A stretch of DNA of 6,703 nucleotides from Pseudomonadota bacterium (lineage in GTDB: Bacteria > Pseudomonadota > Alphaproteobacteria > UBA8366 > GCA-2717185). The translations under genes were made by a program, and so were the position numbers. Of the stretch, positions 1-6,063 are shown one piece after another (position 1 is the first letter of the stretch; each line of letters begins with the position of its first letter). The notes under the pieces are model-generated. The model made no database searches. It saw only the letters and a list, made by a program, of their open reading frames with translations, and was not told the DNA's origin. The stretch covers positions 1-6,703 of the forward strand of contig JAQCHR010000211.1 of assembly GCA_027619655.1 (NCBI GenBank), read 5' to 3'.

Positions 1-438
1 CAGCCGTACCGCAATGCCAAGATCATCATCGGCGGCGATAATTTCGGTTGTGGTTCGTCGCGCGAGCATGCCCCCTGGGCGCTGATGGATTTCGGCATCC
101 GCTGCGTGATCTCCACCAGCTTCGCCGATATTTTCTACAACAACTGCTTCAAGAACGGCATCCTGCCGATCCGCGTTTCGAAGGACGAACTGGACGCGCT
201 GATGGCCGATGCCAGCGACCCGGAAAACCCGGAGCTGACCATCGACCTCGAGGAAATGCTGATCCGCCGCCCGAATGGCGCCGCCATATCCTTCAAGCTG
301 GAGGAATTCCGGCGCGACTGCCTGCTGGACGGGCTGGATGACATCGGCATCACGATGAAGAAGGAAAAGTCGATTGGCACATTCGAGGAAAAGCAGCGGC
401 TGAATCAGCCCTGGCTGTATCCGGCCGCCGCAGAATGA
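1..438 (+). CDS. leuD: 3-isopropylmalate dehydratase small subunit LeuD (5' truncated)
   Basis: This is the C-terminal 145 residues of the small subunit of isopropylmalate isomerase, which with LeuC converts 2-isopropylmalate to 3-isopropylmalate in cytoplasmic leucine synthesis. The frame is open from base 1 and stops at TGA 436-438. The swivel-domain active-site motif NFGCGSSREHAPWAL lies at about positions 43-87; its Ser-Ser-Arg corresponds to the substrate-binding Ser/Arg of domain 4 of aconitase. It is followed by the family blocks CVISTSFADIFYNNCFKNGILP and, near the C terminus, FRRDCLLDGLDDIGIT. Full LeuD proteins have about 200 residues, so roughly 55-70 N-terminal residues lie upstream of the window. 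The stop overlaps the leuC start as ATGA, so the two subunits are probably translationally coupled. The order leuD then leuC is the reverse of the usual one. A related aconitase-family hydratase small subunit cannot be wholly excluded, but leuB downstream favours leucine synthesis. Confidence 0.95.
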   Translation, partial: QPYRNAKIIIGGDNFGCGSSREHAPWALMDFGIRCVISTSFADIFYNNCFKNGILPIRVSKDELDALMADASDPENPELTIDLEEMLIRRPNGAAISFKLEEFRRDCLLDGLDDIGITMKKEKSIGTFEEKQRLNQPWLYPAAAE

Positions 439-1850
439 GCACGCCGAAGACACTGTTCGACAAGATCTGGGACACCCACGAGATTGACGTAACGGAAGAC
501 GGCCTCAGCCTGGTCTATGCCGACCGGGTGCTGATCATGGAGATGCAGCCGCAGGCCTTCGAAGCCTTGCGACAGAACGGGCTGACGGTCCGCCATCCGG
601 AAAAAATCATCGGCGTCATCGATCACGTCATTCCCACCAAGGACCGCGACAAACCCATCGCCGACCCGGTCTCCCGGATGATGGTCGAGCAGGCGCGGAT
701 CGATTACAACGAATTCGGCGTCGAACTGATCGACATGTTCGACCCGCGACAGGGCATCGTGCATGTCATCGGGCCGGAACAGGGGTTTACCCTGCCCGGC
801 GTCACCCTGTTCTGCGCCGATAGCCATACCGCCACCAATGGCGCGCTCGGCTGCTTTGCCATGGCGGTCGGCACCTCGGAGGTGGAGCATCTCCTCGCCA
901 CCCAGACGCTGACCCTTCCCCGGCCGAAAACCATGCGCGTCACCGTCGATGGTGTCTTGCCGGCCGGCTGTTCCGCCAAGGACATTGTCCTGGCGATCAT
1001 CGGCAGGATCGGTACCGCCGGTGGCACGGAGCATGTCATCGAGTATGCGGGTTCGGCCATCCGCGACCTGTCGATCGAAGGCCGCATGACCGTCACGAAC
1101 ATGTCGGTTGAAGCCGGCGCCCGTGCGGGCATGATCGCCCCGGACGAAAAAACCTTCGAATACGTAAAAGGCCGGCCATATGCGCCCAAGGGCGAGGCCT
1201 GGGATACGGCGCTGGCCTACTGGAAGACGCTGCCGACGGATCGCGATGCCGTCTTTGACAAGGAAGTCGTCATGGATGCGGCGCAGATTGCCCCCCAGGT
1301 CACCTGGGGCACCAATCCCGAGGAAGTGGCGCCGATTGACGGCAAGGTGCCGGATCCGCGCGATGCCGAAACAATCGACCGGCGCCGCATGATGGAGCGG
1401 TCGCTGCGTTACATGGGCCTGCAGCCCGGTACCGCGATGGCCGATATTGAAATCGACCGCGTCTTCATCGGCTCCTGCACCAATAGCCGGATCGAGGACC
1501 TGGAAGCTGCTGCGGCGGTTGCGCGCGGCCGCCACGTGGCCGATGGCGTCAGCGCCATGGTCGTTCCCGGATCCGGGCTAGTCAAACGCGAAGCCGAAGC
1601 GCGCGGCCTCGACAGGATATTCATCGACGCCGGATTTGAATGGCGCGATCCCGGGTGCTCGATGTGCATCGCCATGAACGGCGACAATATCGAACCGCAC
1701 CAGCGCTGCGCCTCGACCTCGAACCGGAATTTCGAAGGTCGCCAGGGACGCAATGGCCGGACCCATCTGGTCAGCCCCGCCATGGCCGCCGCGGCAGCCG
1801 TCACGGGGCGCCTGACAGACGTACGCACACTTGAACTGAAGTCGTCCTGA
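435..1850 (+). CDS. leuC: 3-isopropylmalate dehydratase large subunit LeuC
   Basis: Large, iron-sulfur subunit of isopropylmalate isomerase; 471 residues, the normal length (about 466-470). The three [4Fe-4S] ligands are visible: C348 in FIGSCTNSR, and C408 and C411 in DPGCSMC. Other aconitase-family blocks are IDH at 62-64, GPEQGFTLPG at 113-122, DSHTAT at 129-134, GTSEVEHLLATQTL at 146-159, TWGTNP at 290-295, and STSNRNFEGRQG at 427-438 with its substrate-binding arginines. The ATG at 435 overlaps the leuD stop, and no clear Shine-Dalgarno sequence precedes it, which fits coupled translation. Some near-invariant positions differ from ordinary LeuC as I remember it: DRHLVHE is DRVLIME (31-36), and SHTSTHG is SHTATNG with N135. 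The catalytic and cluster residues are intact, so the enzyme should be active. Adjacent leuB supports leucine biosynthesis, but a paralog acting on a related hydroxy-acid remains possible. Confidence 0.95.
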   Translation: MSTPKTLFDKIWDTHEIDVTEDGLSLVYADRVLIMEMQPQAFEALRQNGLTVRHPEKIIGVIDHVIPTKDRDKPIADPVSRMMVEQARIDYNEFGVELIDMFDPRQGIVHVIGPEQGFTLPGVTLFCADSHTATNGALGCFAMAVGTSEVEHLLATQTLTLPRPKTMRVTVDGVLPAGCSAKDIVLAIIGRIGTAGGTEHVIEYAGSAIRDLSIEGRMTVTNMSVEAGARAGMIAPDEKTFEYVKGRPYAPKGEAWDTALAYWKTLPTDRDAVFDKEVVMDAAQIAPQVTWGTNPEEVAPIDGKVPDPRDAETIDRRRMMERSLRYMGLQPGTAMADIEIDRVFIGSCTNSRIEDLEAAAAVARGRHVADGVSAMVVPGSGLVKREAEARGLDRIFIDAGFEWRDPGCSMCIAMNGDNIEPHQRCASTSNRNFEGRQGRNGRTHLVSPAMAAAAAVTGRLTDVRTLELKSS

Positions 1851-1871
1851 AACAAATCAGGGCCGTAAAAA

Positions 1872-1877
1872 AAGGAA
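1872..1877 (+). promoter_or_regulatory. Ribosome-binding site of leuB
   Basis: AAGGAA sits in an A-rich stretch and ends five bases before the ATG at 1883. It supports that start, which also lies seven residues before the nucleotide-fold motif of LeuB. The 32-base leuC-leuB gap holds no terminator-like hairpin, so the genes are probably in one transcript. Confidence 0.75.
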
Positions 1878-1882
1878 CGAAA

Positions 1883-2995
1883 ATGGCGGCGAACAAATCA
1901 ATACTTATCCTGCCGGGCGACGGCATCGGCCCGGAAGTCATGGGCCAGGTGCGCCGGGTCATCGACTGGTTCGACAACCGCCGTGAAGTCACGTTCAACG
2001 TCACCGAGGATCTTGTCGGCGGCGCCGCCTATGACGCCCATGGCACGCCGCTGAGCGACAATACATTGGCGGCGGCAATGGCGGCCGATGCCGTGCTGTT
2101 CGGTTCCGTCGGCGGCCCGAAATACGACGACGCCCCGCGCAACCTGCGCCCGGAAATGGGCCTGCTGCGTCTGCGCAAGGAACTCGACCTGTTTGCCAAC
2201 CTTCGGCCCGCGCTTACCTTCGACGCGCTGCTGGATGCCTCCAGCCTGAAGCCGGAAGTGATCAAGGGGCTCGACCTGATGATCGTGCGCGAATCGACCA
2301 GCGGCGTCTATTTCGGCGAACCGCGCGGTATTGAAACCCTGCCCGACGGCCATCGCCGCGGCGTGGACACACAGGTCTATACCGATACCGAAATCAGCCG
2401 CGTCGCCGAAGTGGCCTTCGATCTTGCCCGGGTCCGCCGCGGCAAGGTGACATCGGCCGAAAAGGCCAATGTGATGGAAACCGGCGTGCTGTGGCGCGAT
2501 GTTGTGACCAAGCTGCATGCTGCGAAACACACCGATATCAAACTGGAGCACATGTACGCGGATAACTGCGCCATGCAGCTGGTCCGGGCGCCGACCCAGT
2601 TCGACGTGATCCTGGCAGACAATCTGTTCGGCGATATCCTCTCCGATTGCGCCGCGATGCTGACGGGGTCGCTCGGCATGCTGCCATCCGCCACCCTTGG
2701 CGCGCCGGATGAAAGCGGCCGCCGCCGCGCCCTGTACGAGCCGGTCCATGGCAGCGCGCCCGATATCGCCGGCAAGGGACTGGCCAATCCGCTGGCCTGC
2801 CTGCTGAGTTTCGCCATGCTGCTGCGCTATTCTTTCGATTTGCATGAAGACGCAGCGCTGATCGAGGAAGCGGTGCGCAATGTGCTGAAAAGCGGCGTAC
2901 GGACCACGGATATCATGGGCCCCGGCGCCGCGCGCGTATCGACCAATGTTATGGGCGACGCCATTCTGCGGGAACTGGACAAGCAGGCCGCCTGA
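1883..2995 (+). CDS. leuB: 3-isopropylmalate dehydrogenase LeuB
   Basis: NAD-dependent beta-decarboxylating dehydrogenase that oxidises 3-isopropylmalate to 2-oxoisocaproate (4-methyl-2-oxopentanoate); cytoplasmic. At 370 residues it is full length. The N-terminal motif LPGDGIGPEV is at 10-19. The residues that recognise the isopropyl side chain are present in PEMGLLRLRKE (E91, L94, L95), which separates it from isocitrate and tartrate dehydrogenases. Substrate arginines are R98, R108 and R136; the catalytic pair is Y143 and K194; the metal-binding aspartates fit D227, D251 and D255 (NLFGDILSD). The NAD-binding block HGSAPDIAGKG lies at 289-299. One oddity: the usual VRELTGG loop reads VRESTSG at 135-141. 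It lies 32 bases after leuC with its own good ribosome-binding site, and no strong terminator follows it. Confidence 0.97.
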   Translation: MAANKSILILPGDGIGPEVMGQVRRVIDWFDNRREVTFNVTEDLVGGAAYDAHGTPLSDNTLAAAMAADAVLFGSVGGPKYDDAPRNLRPEMGLLRLRKELDLFANLRPALTFDALLDASSLKPEVIKGLDLMIVRESTSGVYFGEPRGIETLPDGHRRGVDTQVYTDTEISRVAEVAFDLARVRRGKVTSAEKANVMETGVLWRDVVTKLHAAKHTDIKLEHMYADNCAMQLVRAPTQFDVILADNLFGDILSDCAAMLTGSLGMLPSATLGAPDESGRRRALYEPVHGSAPDIAGKGLANPLACLLSFAMLLRYSFDLHEDAALIEEAVRNVLKSGVRTTDIMGPGAARVSTNVMGDAILRELDKQAA

Positions 2996-3086
2996 CCCGG
3001 ACGGCGGCGCTGGACAATCGCTGTCGAAGGCGTAGTGTGGCGGACAGGCATGCAGGCTTGTTCTCCTGAACCGAAAGACGTGTCAG

Positions 3087-3242
3087 ATGCGCTGGATTTT
3101 TGCGGTACTGGTCATCTTCCCGCTCAGCGCCCTACCGGCGGTGGCGGCGGATTATCCGGTCTATGACTGCGCCGAGGGGGGCTATGATGAAACGCCCGCC
3201 CAGACGCCAATGCCGGATGGCGGGCCGACCCAGACCAGCTAA
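3087..3242 (+). CDS. Small secreted peptide with signal sequence, function unknown
   Basis: I do not recognise this 51-residue protein. It begins MRWIFAVLVIFPLSALPAVAA: one basic residue, a hydrophobic core and an A-V-A-A cleavage site at about residue 21, which is a typical Sec signal peptide. The predicted mature part is only 30 residues, acidic (mostly Asp/Glu), rich in Pro, Thr, Gly and Gln, with one cysteine (C28) and PAQTP at 37-41. C28 is too far from the cleavage site, and lacks a lipobox, for a lipoprotein. The ribosome-binding site is weak (GAAAG near 3073-3077). Support comes from the well-formed signal peptide and the resemblance to the next small gene: both have Asp-Cys at about 26-28 and a Gln-Thr-Pro segment. 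It could be co-transcribed with leuB, since the 91-base gap shows no clear terminator or promoter. A chance reading frame is possible. Confidence 0.55.
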   Translation: MRWIFAVLVIFPLSALPAVAADYPVYDCAEGGYDETPAQTPMPDGGPTQTS

Positions 3243-3250
3243 ACTGGCCC

Positions 3251-3279
3251 TTGATTACGGAACATGACGGGACTAGTTT
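3251..3279 (+). promoter_or_regulatory. Possible sigma-70-type promoter for the second small gene
   Basis: TTGATT (3251-3256) and TAGTTT (3274-3279) are separated by 17 bases, just upstream of the strong ribosome-binding site at 3299. Each box matches its consensus only in part, so this is tentative. The boxes overlap or abut the two copies of a direct repeat, as expected if a regulator acts here. Confidence 0.3.
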
Positions 3280-3287
3280 ACGGAACA
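3255..3287 (+). repeat. Direct repeat TTACGGAACA, two copies, possible operator
   Basis: The ten-base sequence TTACGGAACA occurs exactly at 3255-3264 and 3278-3287, start to start 23 bases, a little over two helical turns. Both copies lie in the 68-base gap between the two small genes, over the candidate promoter. An exact 10-mer repeat in so short a gap is unlikely by chance, but binding by a regulator is inference. Confidence 0.45.
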
Positions 3288-3298
3288 GATGGATTAAT

Positions 3299-3303
3299 GG
3301 AGG
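3299..3303 (+). promoter_or_regulatory. Strong ribosome-binding site of the second small gene
   Basis: GGAGG, inside TGGAGGT, ends seven bases before the ATG at 3311. It decides the start: an in-frame ATG at 3251 would add 20 polar residues in front of the signal peptide and has no ribosome-binding site. Confidence 0.8.
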
Positions 3304-3310
3304 TTTGACC

Positions 3311-3499
3311 ATGCGTAAAATTGTCATGACTTCGATTACAGCGCTTGCCGGGATTGCCTTCGCCGCGACGGCCCAGGCGGAAGGCGATTGCGGCTGGGGC
3401 AACCATGTCGCGTCCACGCCCAAACCGGTCGTGACAGCGGAAAACGCGACCCCGCTGCCGCAGACGCCGACGACTACCGAATCCAAAAAGGGCGGCTGA
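3311..3499 (+). CDS. Small secreted peptide, DCGWGN type, function unknown
   Basis: A 62-residue protein of unknown function. Residues 1-23 are a textbook Sec signal peptide: M-R-K, a hydrophobic core rich in Ala and Ile, and the A-Q-A cleavage site. The predicted mature part is 39 residues. It starts EGDCGWGN with a single cysteine (C27) and a tryptophan, followed by a Pro/Thr-rich, probably unstructured tail (TPLPQTPTTTE at 47-57) ending in KKGG. The first residues loosely recall the CGWGN opening of some short exported proteins of unknown function (DUF3015-like), but this one is far too short for that family and I do not assign it. No lipobox surrounds the cysteine, so a periplasmic or secreted peptide is likeliest. 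It has the strongest ribosome-binding site in the window and its own terminator just downstream, which suggests substantial independent expression. It resembles the 51-residue gene upstream in layout. Confidence 0.85.
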   Translation: MRKIVMTSITALAGIAFAATAQAEGDCGWGNHVASTPKPVVTAENATPLPQTPTTTESKKGG

Positions 3500-3530
3500 T
3501 CGCCGACCCCCGTTAACGGAAATTTTTTTC

Positions 3531-3563
3531 GGGCGAGGGGGAAACTCCTCGCCTTTTCTTTTT
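3531..3563 (+). terminator. Rho-independent terminator after the small-peptide genes
   Basis: Bases 3532-3540 (GGCGAGGGG) pair with 3545-3553 (CTCCTCGCC) as a 9-bp stem with one G-T pair, closed by a GAAA tetraloop (3541-3544) and followed by TTTTCTTTTT. This is a near-ideal intrinsic terminator on the plus strand. It ends the transcript of the small gene (and any read-through from leuB) 52 bases before the asd start, so asd should have its own promoter or depend on incomplete termination. Confidence 0.9.
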
Positions 3564-3615
3564 GTCCGCTCGCGTCAACCGCGTGCCGACAATGACTTAC
3601 AGCAGGACCAATACG

Positions 3616-4641
3616 ATGGGTTATCGAGTTGCAGTTGTCGGCGCGACAGGAAATGTCGGCCGCGAAGTATTGACAACGTTGGCGGAGCGGAATTTTCCGA
3701 TCGACGATATCGTCGCGCTGGCGTCCGACCGGTCCGCCGGGACCACCATCTCGTTCGGCGAGGATGACGAACTCAAGGTACGGAAACTTGACGATTTCGA
3801 CTTCAAGGGAACCGATATCGTCCTGTCTTCGCCCGGTGCGAAAGTGTCGGCAGTCTTCGCGCCGCGCGCTGCAAAAGCCAGCGCCGTGGTAATCGACAAT
3901 ACCTCGCATTTCCGCATGGATCCCGATGTCCCGCTGATTGTACCGGAGGTCAATGGCCACGCCATCGCCGATTACGGCCGCCGCAACATCATTGCCAACC
4001 CGAACTGCTCCACCATTCAAATGGTCGTCGCCCTGAAGCCGCTGCACGACCTGGCGGTCATCGAACGGGTCGTAGTCAGCACCTACCAGTCGGTTTCCGG
4101 TGCGGGCCGGGGCGCAATGGATGAGTTGTTCAGCCAGACCCGCGGCGTTTTCGTCAACGACGCGATGGAAAAGCGTGAATTCGCGAAGCAGATCGCCTTC
4201 AACGTCATTCCCCAGATCGACATCTTCATGGAAGACGGGTCGACCAAGGAAGAGTGGAAGATGGCAGCCGAAACCAAGAAAATCCTCGACCCCAGAATAA
4301 AGGTCTCCGCGACCTGCGTCCGGGTGCCGGTATTCATCGGCCATGCCGAAGCGGTCAATATCGCCTTCGCCAACCCGATTTCGGTCGAAGAAGCGCGCGC
4401 CGCGCTATCCGCCGCGCCGGGTGTCATCGTGGTCGATCACCATGCTGAGGACGGTTTCGTTACGCCGGCCGAATGCGCCGGCGAGGACGCCGTCTATGTA
4501 AGCCGTATCCGCGACGATGGTTCGATCGAAAACGGGCTGAACCTCTGGGTGGTGTCCGACAACCTGCGCAAAGGCGCGGCCCTGAACGCGGTGCAGATCG
4601 CCGAAGCGCTGGTCGCGGGGTATCTCGAAAAAGCGGCGTAA
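3616..4641 (+). CDS. asd: Aspartate-semialdehyde dehydrogenase Asd
   Basis: NADP-dependent reduction of aspartyl phosphate to aspartate semialdehyde, the branch point to lysine/diaminopimelate, threonine and methionine; cytoplasmic. It is 341 residues, normal for the family. The nucleotide-binding motif VGATGNVGRE is at 8-17; the nucleophile C131 lies in NPNCST; STYQSVSGAG follows at 155-164; the substrate arginine R236 is in CVRVPVF and the catalytic base H243 in GHAEAV; the C-terminal block is SDNLRKGAALNAVQIAE at 314-330. I chose the ATG at 3616 because AGGA at 3604-3607 is well placed and the nucleotide fold starts at once. In-frame starts further upstream would begin at 3592 or inside the terminator T-tract. 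No convincing promoter is visible in the 52 bases after the terminator. The TPR-glycosyltransferase gene begins 21 bases after its stop, so those two are probably co-transcribed. Confidence 0.97.
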   Translation: MGYRVAVVGATGNVGREVLTTLAERNFPIDDIVALASDRSAGTTISFGEDDELKVRKLDDFDFKGTDIVLSSPGAKVSAVFAPRAAKASAVVIDNTSHFRMDPDVPLIVPEVNGHAIADYGRRNIIANPNCSTIQMVVALKPLHDLAVIERVVVSTYQSVSGAGRGAMDELFSQTRGVFVNDAMEKREFAKQIAFNVIPQIDIFMEDGSTKEEWKMAAETKKILDPRIKVSATCVRVPVFIGHAEAVNIAFANPISVEEARAALSAAPGVIVVDHHAEDGFVTPAECAGEDAVYVSRIRDDGSIENGLNLWVVSDNLRKGAALNAVQIAEALVAGYLEKAA

Positions 4642-4662
4642 CGGACAACCGGCGACTTCCCG

Positions 4663-6060
4663 ATGGTAGCGGCGCCTCCTGAACCGTCTGTTTCCGGAAA
4701 GGTCGATCGCGCCACGGCGTTCCAGTTTGCCCTGTCACGGCATCGACAGGGCAAACTGGATGAGGCCATCGACTGTTACCAGCGCATTCTCGTGGTGAGT
4801 CCCGATTTTGCGCCCGCCTGGATCAATCTTGGCGTAGCACTGCGCGCCGAAGGGCGAATTGCCGCCAGTATCGCGTGCCTGCGCCGCGGAGTCGCCCTGA
4901 AACCCGGCGACGCAGCGGCGCATTCCAACCTGGGAAATGCATTGCGGGCCGCCGGGCGCCTTGATGAAGCAGCAGCAAGCCATGAAGCCGCGATGGCCAT
5001 CGATCCCGACACGGGGTCGTACCGGTACAACCTTGCGCTGGTCCAGCGCGACCGCGGCGAACTGGATCGGGCGCTGGCGAATTTCAACCTGGCCGAGGCC
5101 AAAGGCTACGCCTCAGCGGAACTGAAATGGGACCGGGCGCTGGCATTGCTGTTGAAGGGCGATATCGAACGCGGCTTCACCGAATACGACTGGCGCTGGC
5201 AAATTCCCGACGCCACACCGCGCGGACTTGACGCGCCGGCCTGGGACGGCGGGGACCTGACCGGTAAAACGCTGCTGGTATACGCAGAACAGGGATTCGG
5301 CGACACGATCCAGTTCGTCCGTTACCTGCCGCTGGTGCGCACGCGCCCGGGCGCACCGGACCGGATAATTTTCGAATGTCCGGCACCGCTGGCACGCCTC
5401 TTTGCCACCAGCCCGGCTTTCGATGGCATCTCGATTGCGATCCGCGATGCGGCACCCCTGCCCTCCCATGATGCGCAGGTGGCCCTGCTGTCGCTTCCCC
5501 GTCTGGCCAAAACAACGCCGGAATCCATCCCTTCCGGGATTCCCTATCTCGCCACAGCCGGCATGCCATCCGCACATCCAGCGCCGAAAGGCTGCCAGAT
5601 CGGCATTGCCTGGGCCGGCAAACCGACCCATCGCAACGACCGCAACCGATCGGTCGCGCTGTCGATACTGGCCCCCCTGTTCGAAGTTTCCGGGACAACC
5701 TTCCATTCGCTGCAGCTTGGCGCAAATGCGGAAGCCATTGCCGCGCAGGGCTTCACGGCGATTTTGCGCGACCGAAGCGCCGATATCGAGGACTTCGCCG
5801 ATAGCGCCGCGTTGCTGATGTCGCTGGACCTTGTCATCAGCGTCGATACGGCGCTGGTTCATCTGGCCGGCGCCCTTGGCCGTCCGGTCTGGACCCTCCC
5901 GCCCCATGCGCTCGACTGGCGCTGGCAGACCGCCCGAACCGATTCACCCTGGTACCCGTCGATGCGCCTTTTCCGGCAGGGCGCGCCCGGCGACTGGCAG
6001 GGCGTTGTCGGACAGGTCGGTGCCGCGCTGCGCGAATTCGCCGAAGGAAACCAGGCCTGA
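4663..6060 (+). CDS. TPR-repeat protein with GT9-like glycosyltransferase domain
   Basis: A 465-residue two-domain protein. About five TPR repeats occupy residues 16-183, for example AWINLGVALRAEGRI at 52-66 and SNLGNALRAAGRLDEA at 88-103; they normally bind a protein partner or acceptor. Residues about 200-460 resemble heptosyltransferase-type (GT9, GT-B fold) domains: GKTLLVYAEQGFGDTIQFVRY at 201-221, IGIAWAGKPTHRNDRNRS at 313-330, and the sugar-nucleotide-site block SVDTALVHLAGALGRPVW at 393-410, followed by DSPWYPSMRLFRQ. No signal peptide or membrane segment is seen, so it acts in the cytoplasm. Related proteins are often linked to glycosylation of flagellin or surface polymers; the acceptor here cannot be read from sequence, and no such genes are nearby. 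The ATG at 4663 has no strong Shine-Dalgarno sequence. Codons 20-33 hold a perfect inverted repeat. Its stop lies 3 bases from that of the convergent pyridoxal kinase gene. Confidence 0.88.
   Translation: MVAAPPEPSVSGKVDRATAFQFALSRHRQGKLDEAIDCYQRILVVSPDFAPAWINLGVALRAEGRIAASIACLRRGVALKPGDAAAHSNLGNALRAAGRLDEAAASHEAAMAIDPDTGSYRYNLALVQRDRGELDRALANFNLAEAKGYASAELKWDRALALLLKGDIERGFTEYDWRWQIPDATPRGLDAPAWDGGDLTGKTLLVYAEQGFGDTIQFVRYLPLVRTRPGAPDRIIFECPAPLARLFATSPAFDGISIAIRDAAPLPSHDAQVALLSLPRLAKTTPESIPSGIPYLATAGMPSAHPAPKGCQIGIAWAGKPTHRNDRNRSVALSILAPLFEVSGTTFHSLQLGANAEAIAAQGFTAILRDRSADIEDFADSAALLMSLDLVISVDTALVHLAGALGRPVWTLPPHALDWRWQTARTDSPWYPSMRLFRQGAPGDWQGVVGQVGAALREFAEGNQA
4721..4760. repeat. Perfect 16-bp inverted repeat inside the TPR gene
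   Basis: Bases 4721-4736 (TCCAGTTTGCCCTGTC) are the exact reverse complement of 4745-4760, with an 8-base loop (ACGGCATC). In RNA this is a very stable hairpin starting 58 bases after the start codon, in codons 20-33, which encode the first TPR helix. No T-tract follows on either strand, so it does not look like an intrinsic terminator. A role in attenuating translation or protecting the transcript is possible but unproven. Confidence 0.85.
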
Positions 6061-6063
6061 GTC

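Noticed and set aside
405..1535. 376-codon open frame on the minus strand opposite leuC
   Set aside because: It lies wholly antisense to the conserved leuD/leuC sequence and shows no recognisable family motif. Long antisense frames are expected in GC-rich coding DNA.
1566..1577. 12-bp palindrome CCCGGATCCGGG in leuC
   Set aside because: It lies in a conserved coding stretch (PGSG), and a single GC-rich palindrome of this length is not remarkable.
1898..2845. 315-codon minus-strand frame opposite leuB
   Set aside because: It is antisense to a clearly conserved gene and rich in His, Gln and Arg, as mirror frames are; no family motif or ribosome-binding site is apparent.
2987..3008. GCCGCC / GGCGGC hairpin across the leuB stop
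   Set aside because: The stem is only 6 bp, with a 10-base loop and no T-tract; not enough to call a terminator.
3033..3055. Possible sigma-54 promoter (TGGC...TGCA) before the first small gene
   Set aside because: The distance between the GG and GC elements is off by one base and the rest of the consensus is missing.
3251..3310. Upstream in-frame start giving an 82-residue version of the second small protein
   Set aside because: The strong GGAGG site and the signal peptide both place the start at 3311; the extension is polar and overlaps the candidate promoter and repeat.
3562..3615. Longer Asd with an 18-residue N-terminal extension
   Set aside because: The extension would start within the terminator T-tract and is not family-like; AGGA at 3604 supports the ATG at 3616.
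3124..4344. 406-codon minus-strand frame opposite asd and the small genes
   Set aside because: It runs through the intrinsic terminator and antisense to asd, and its translation shows no family motif.
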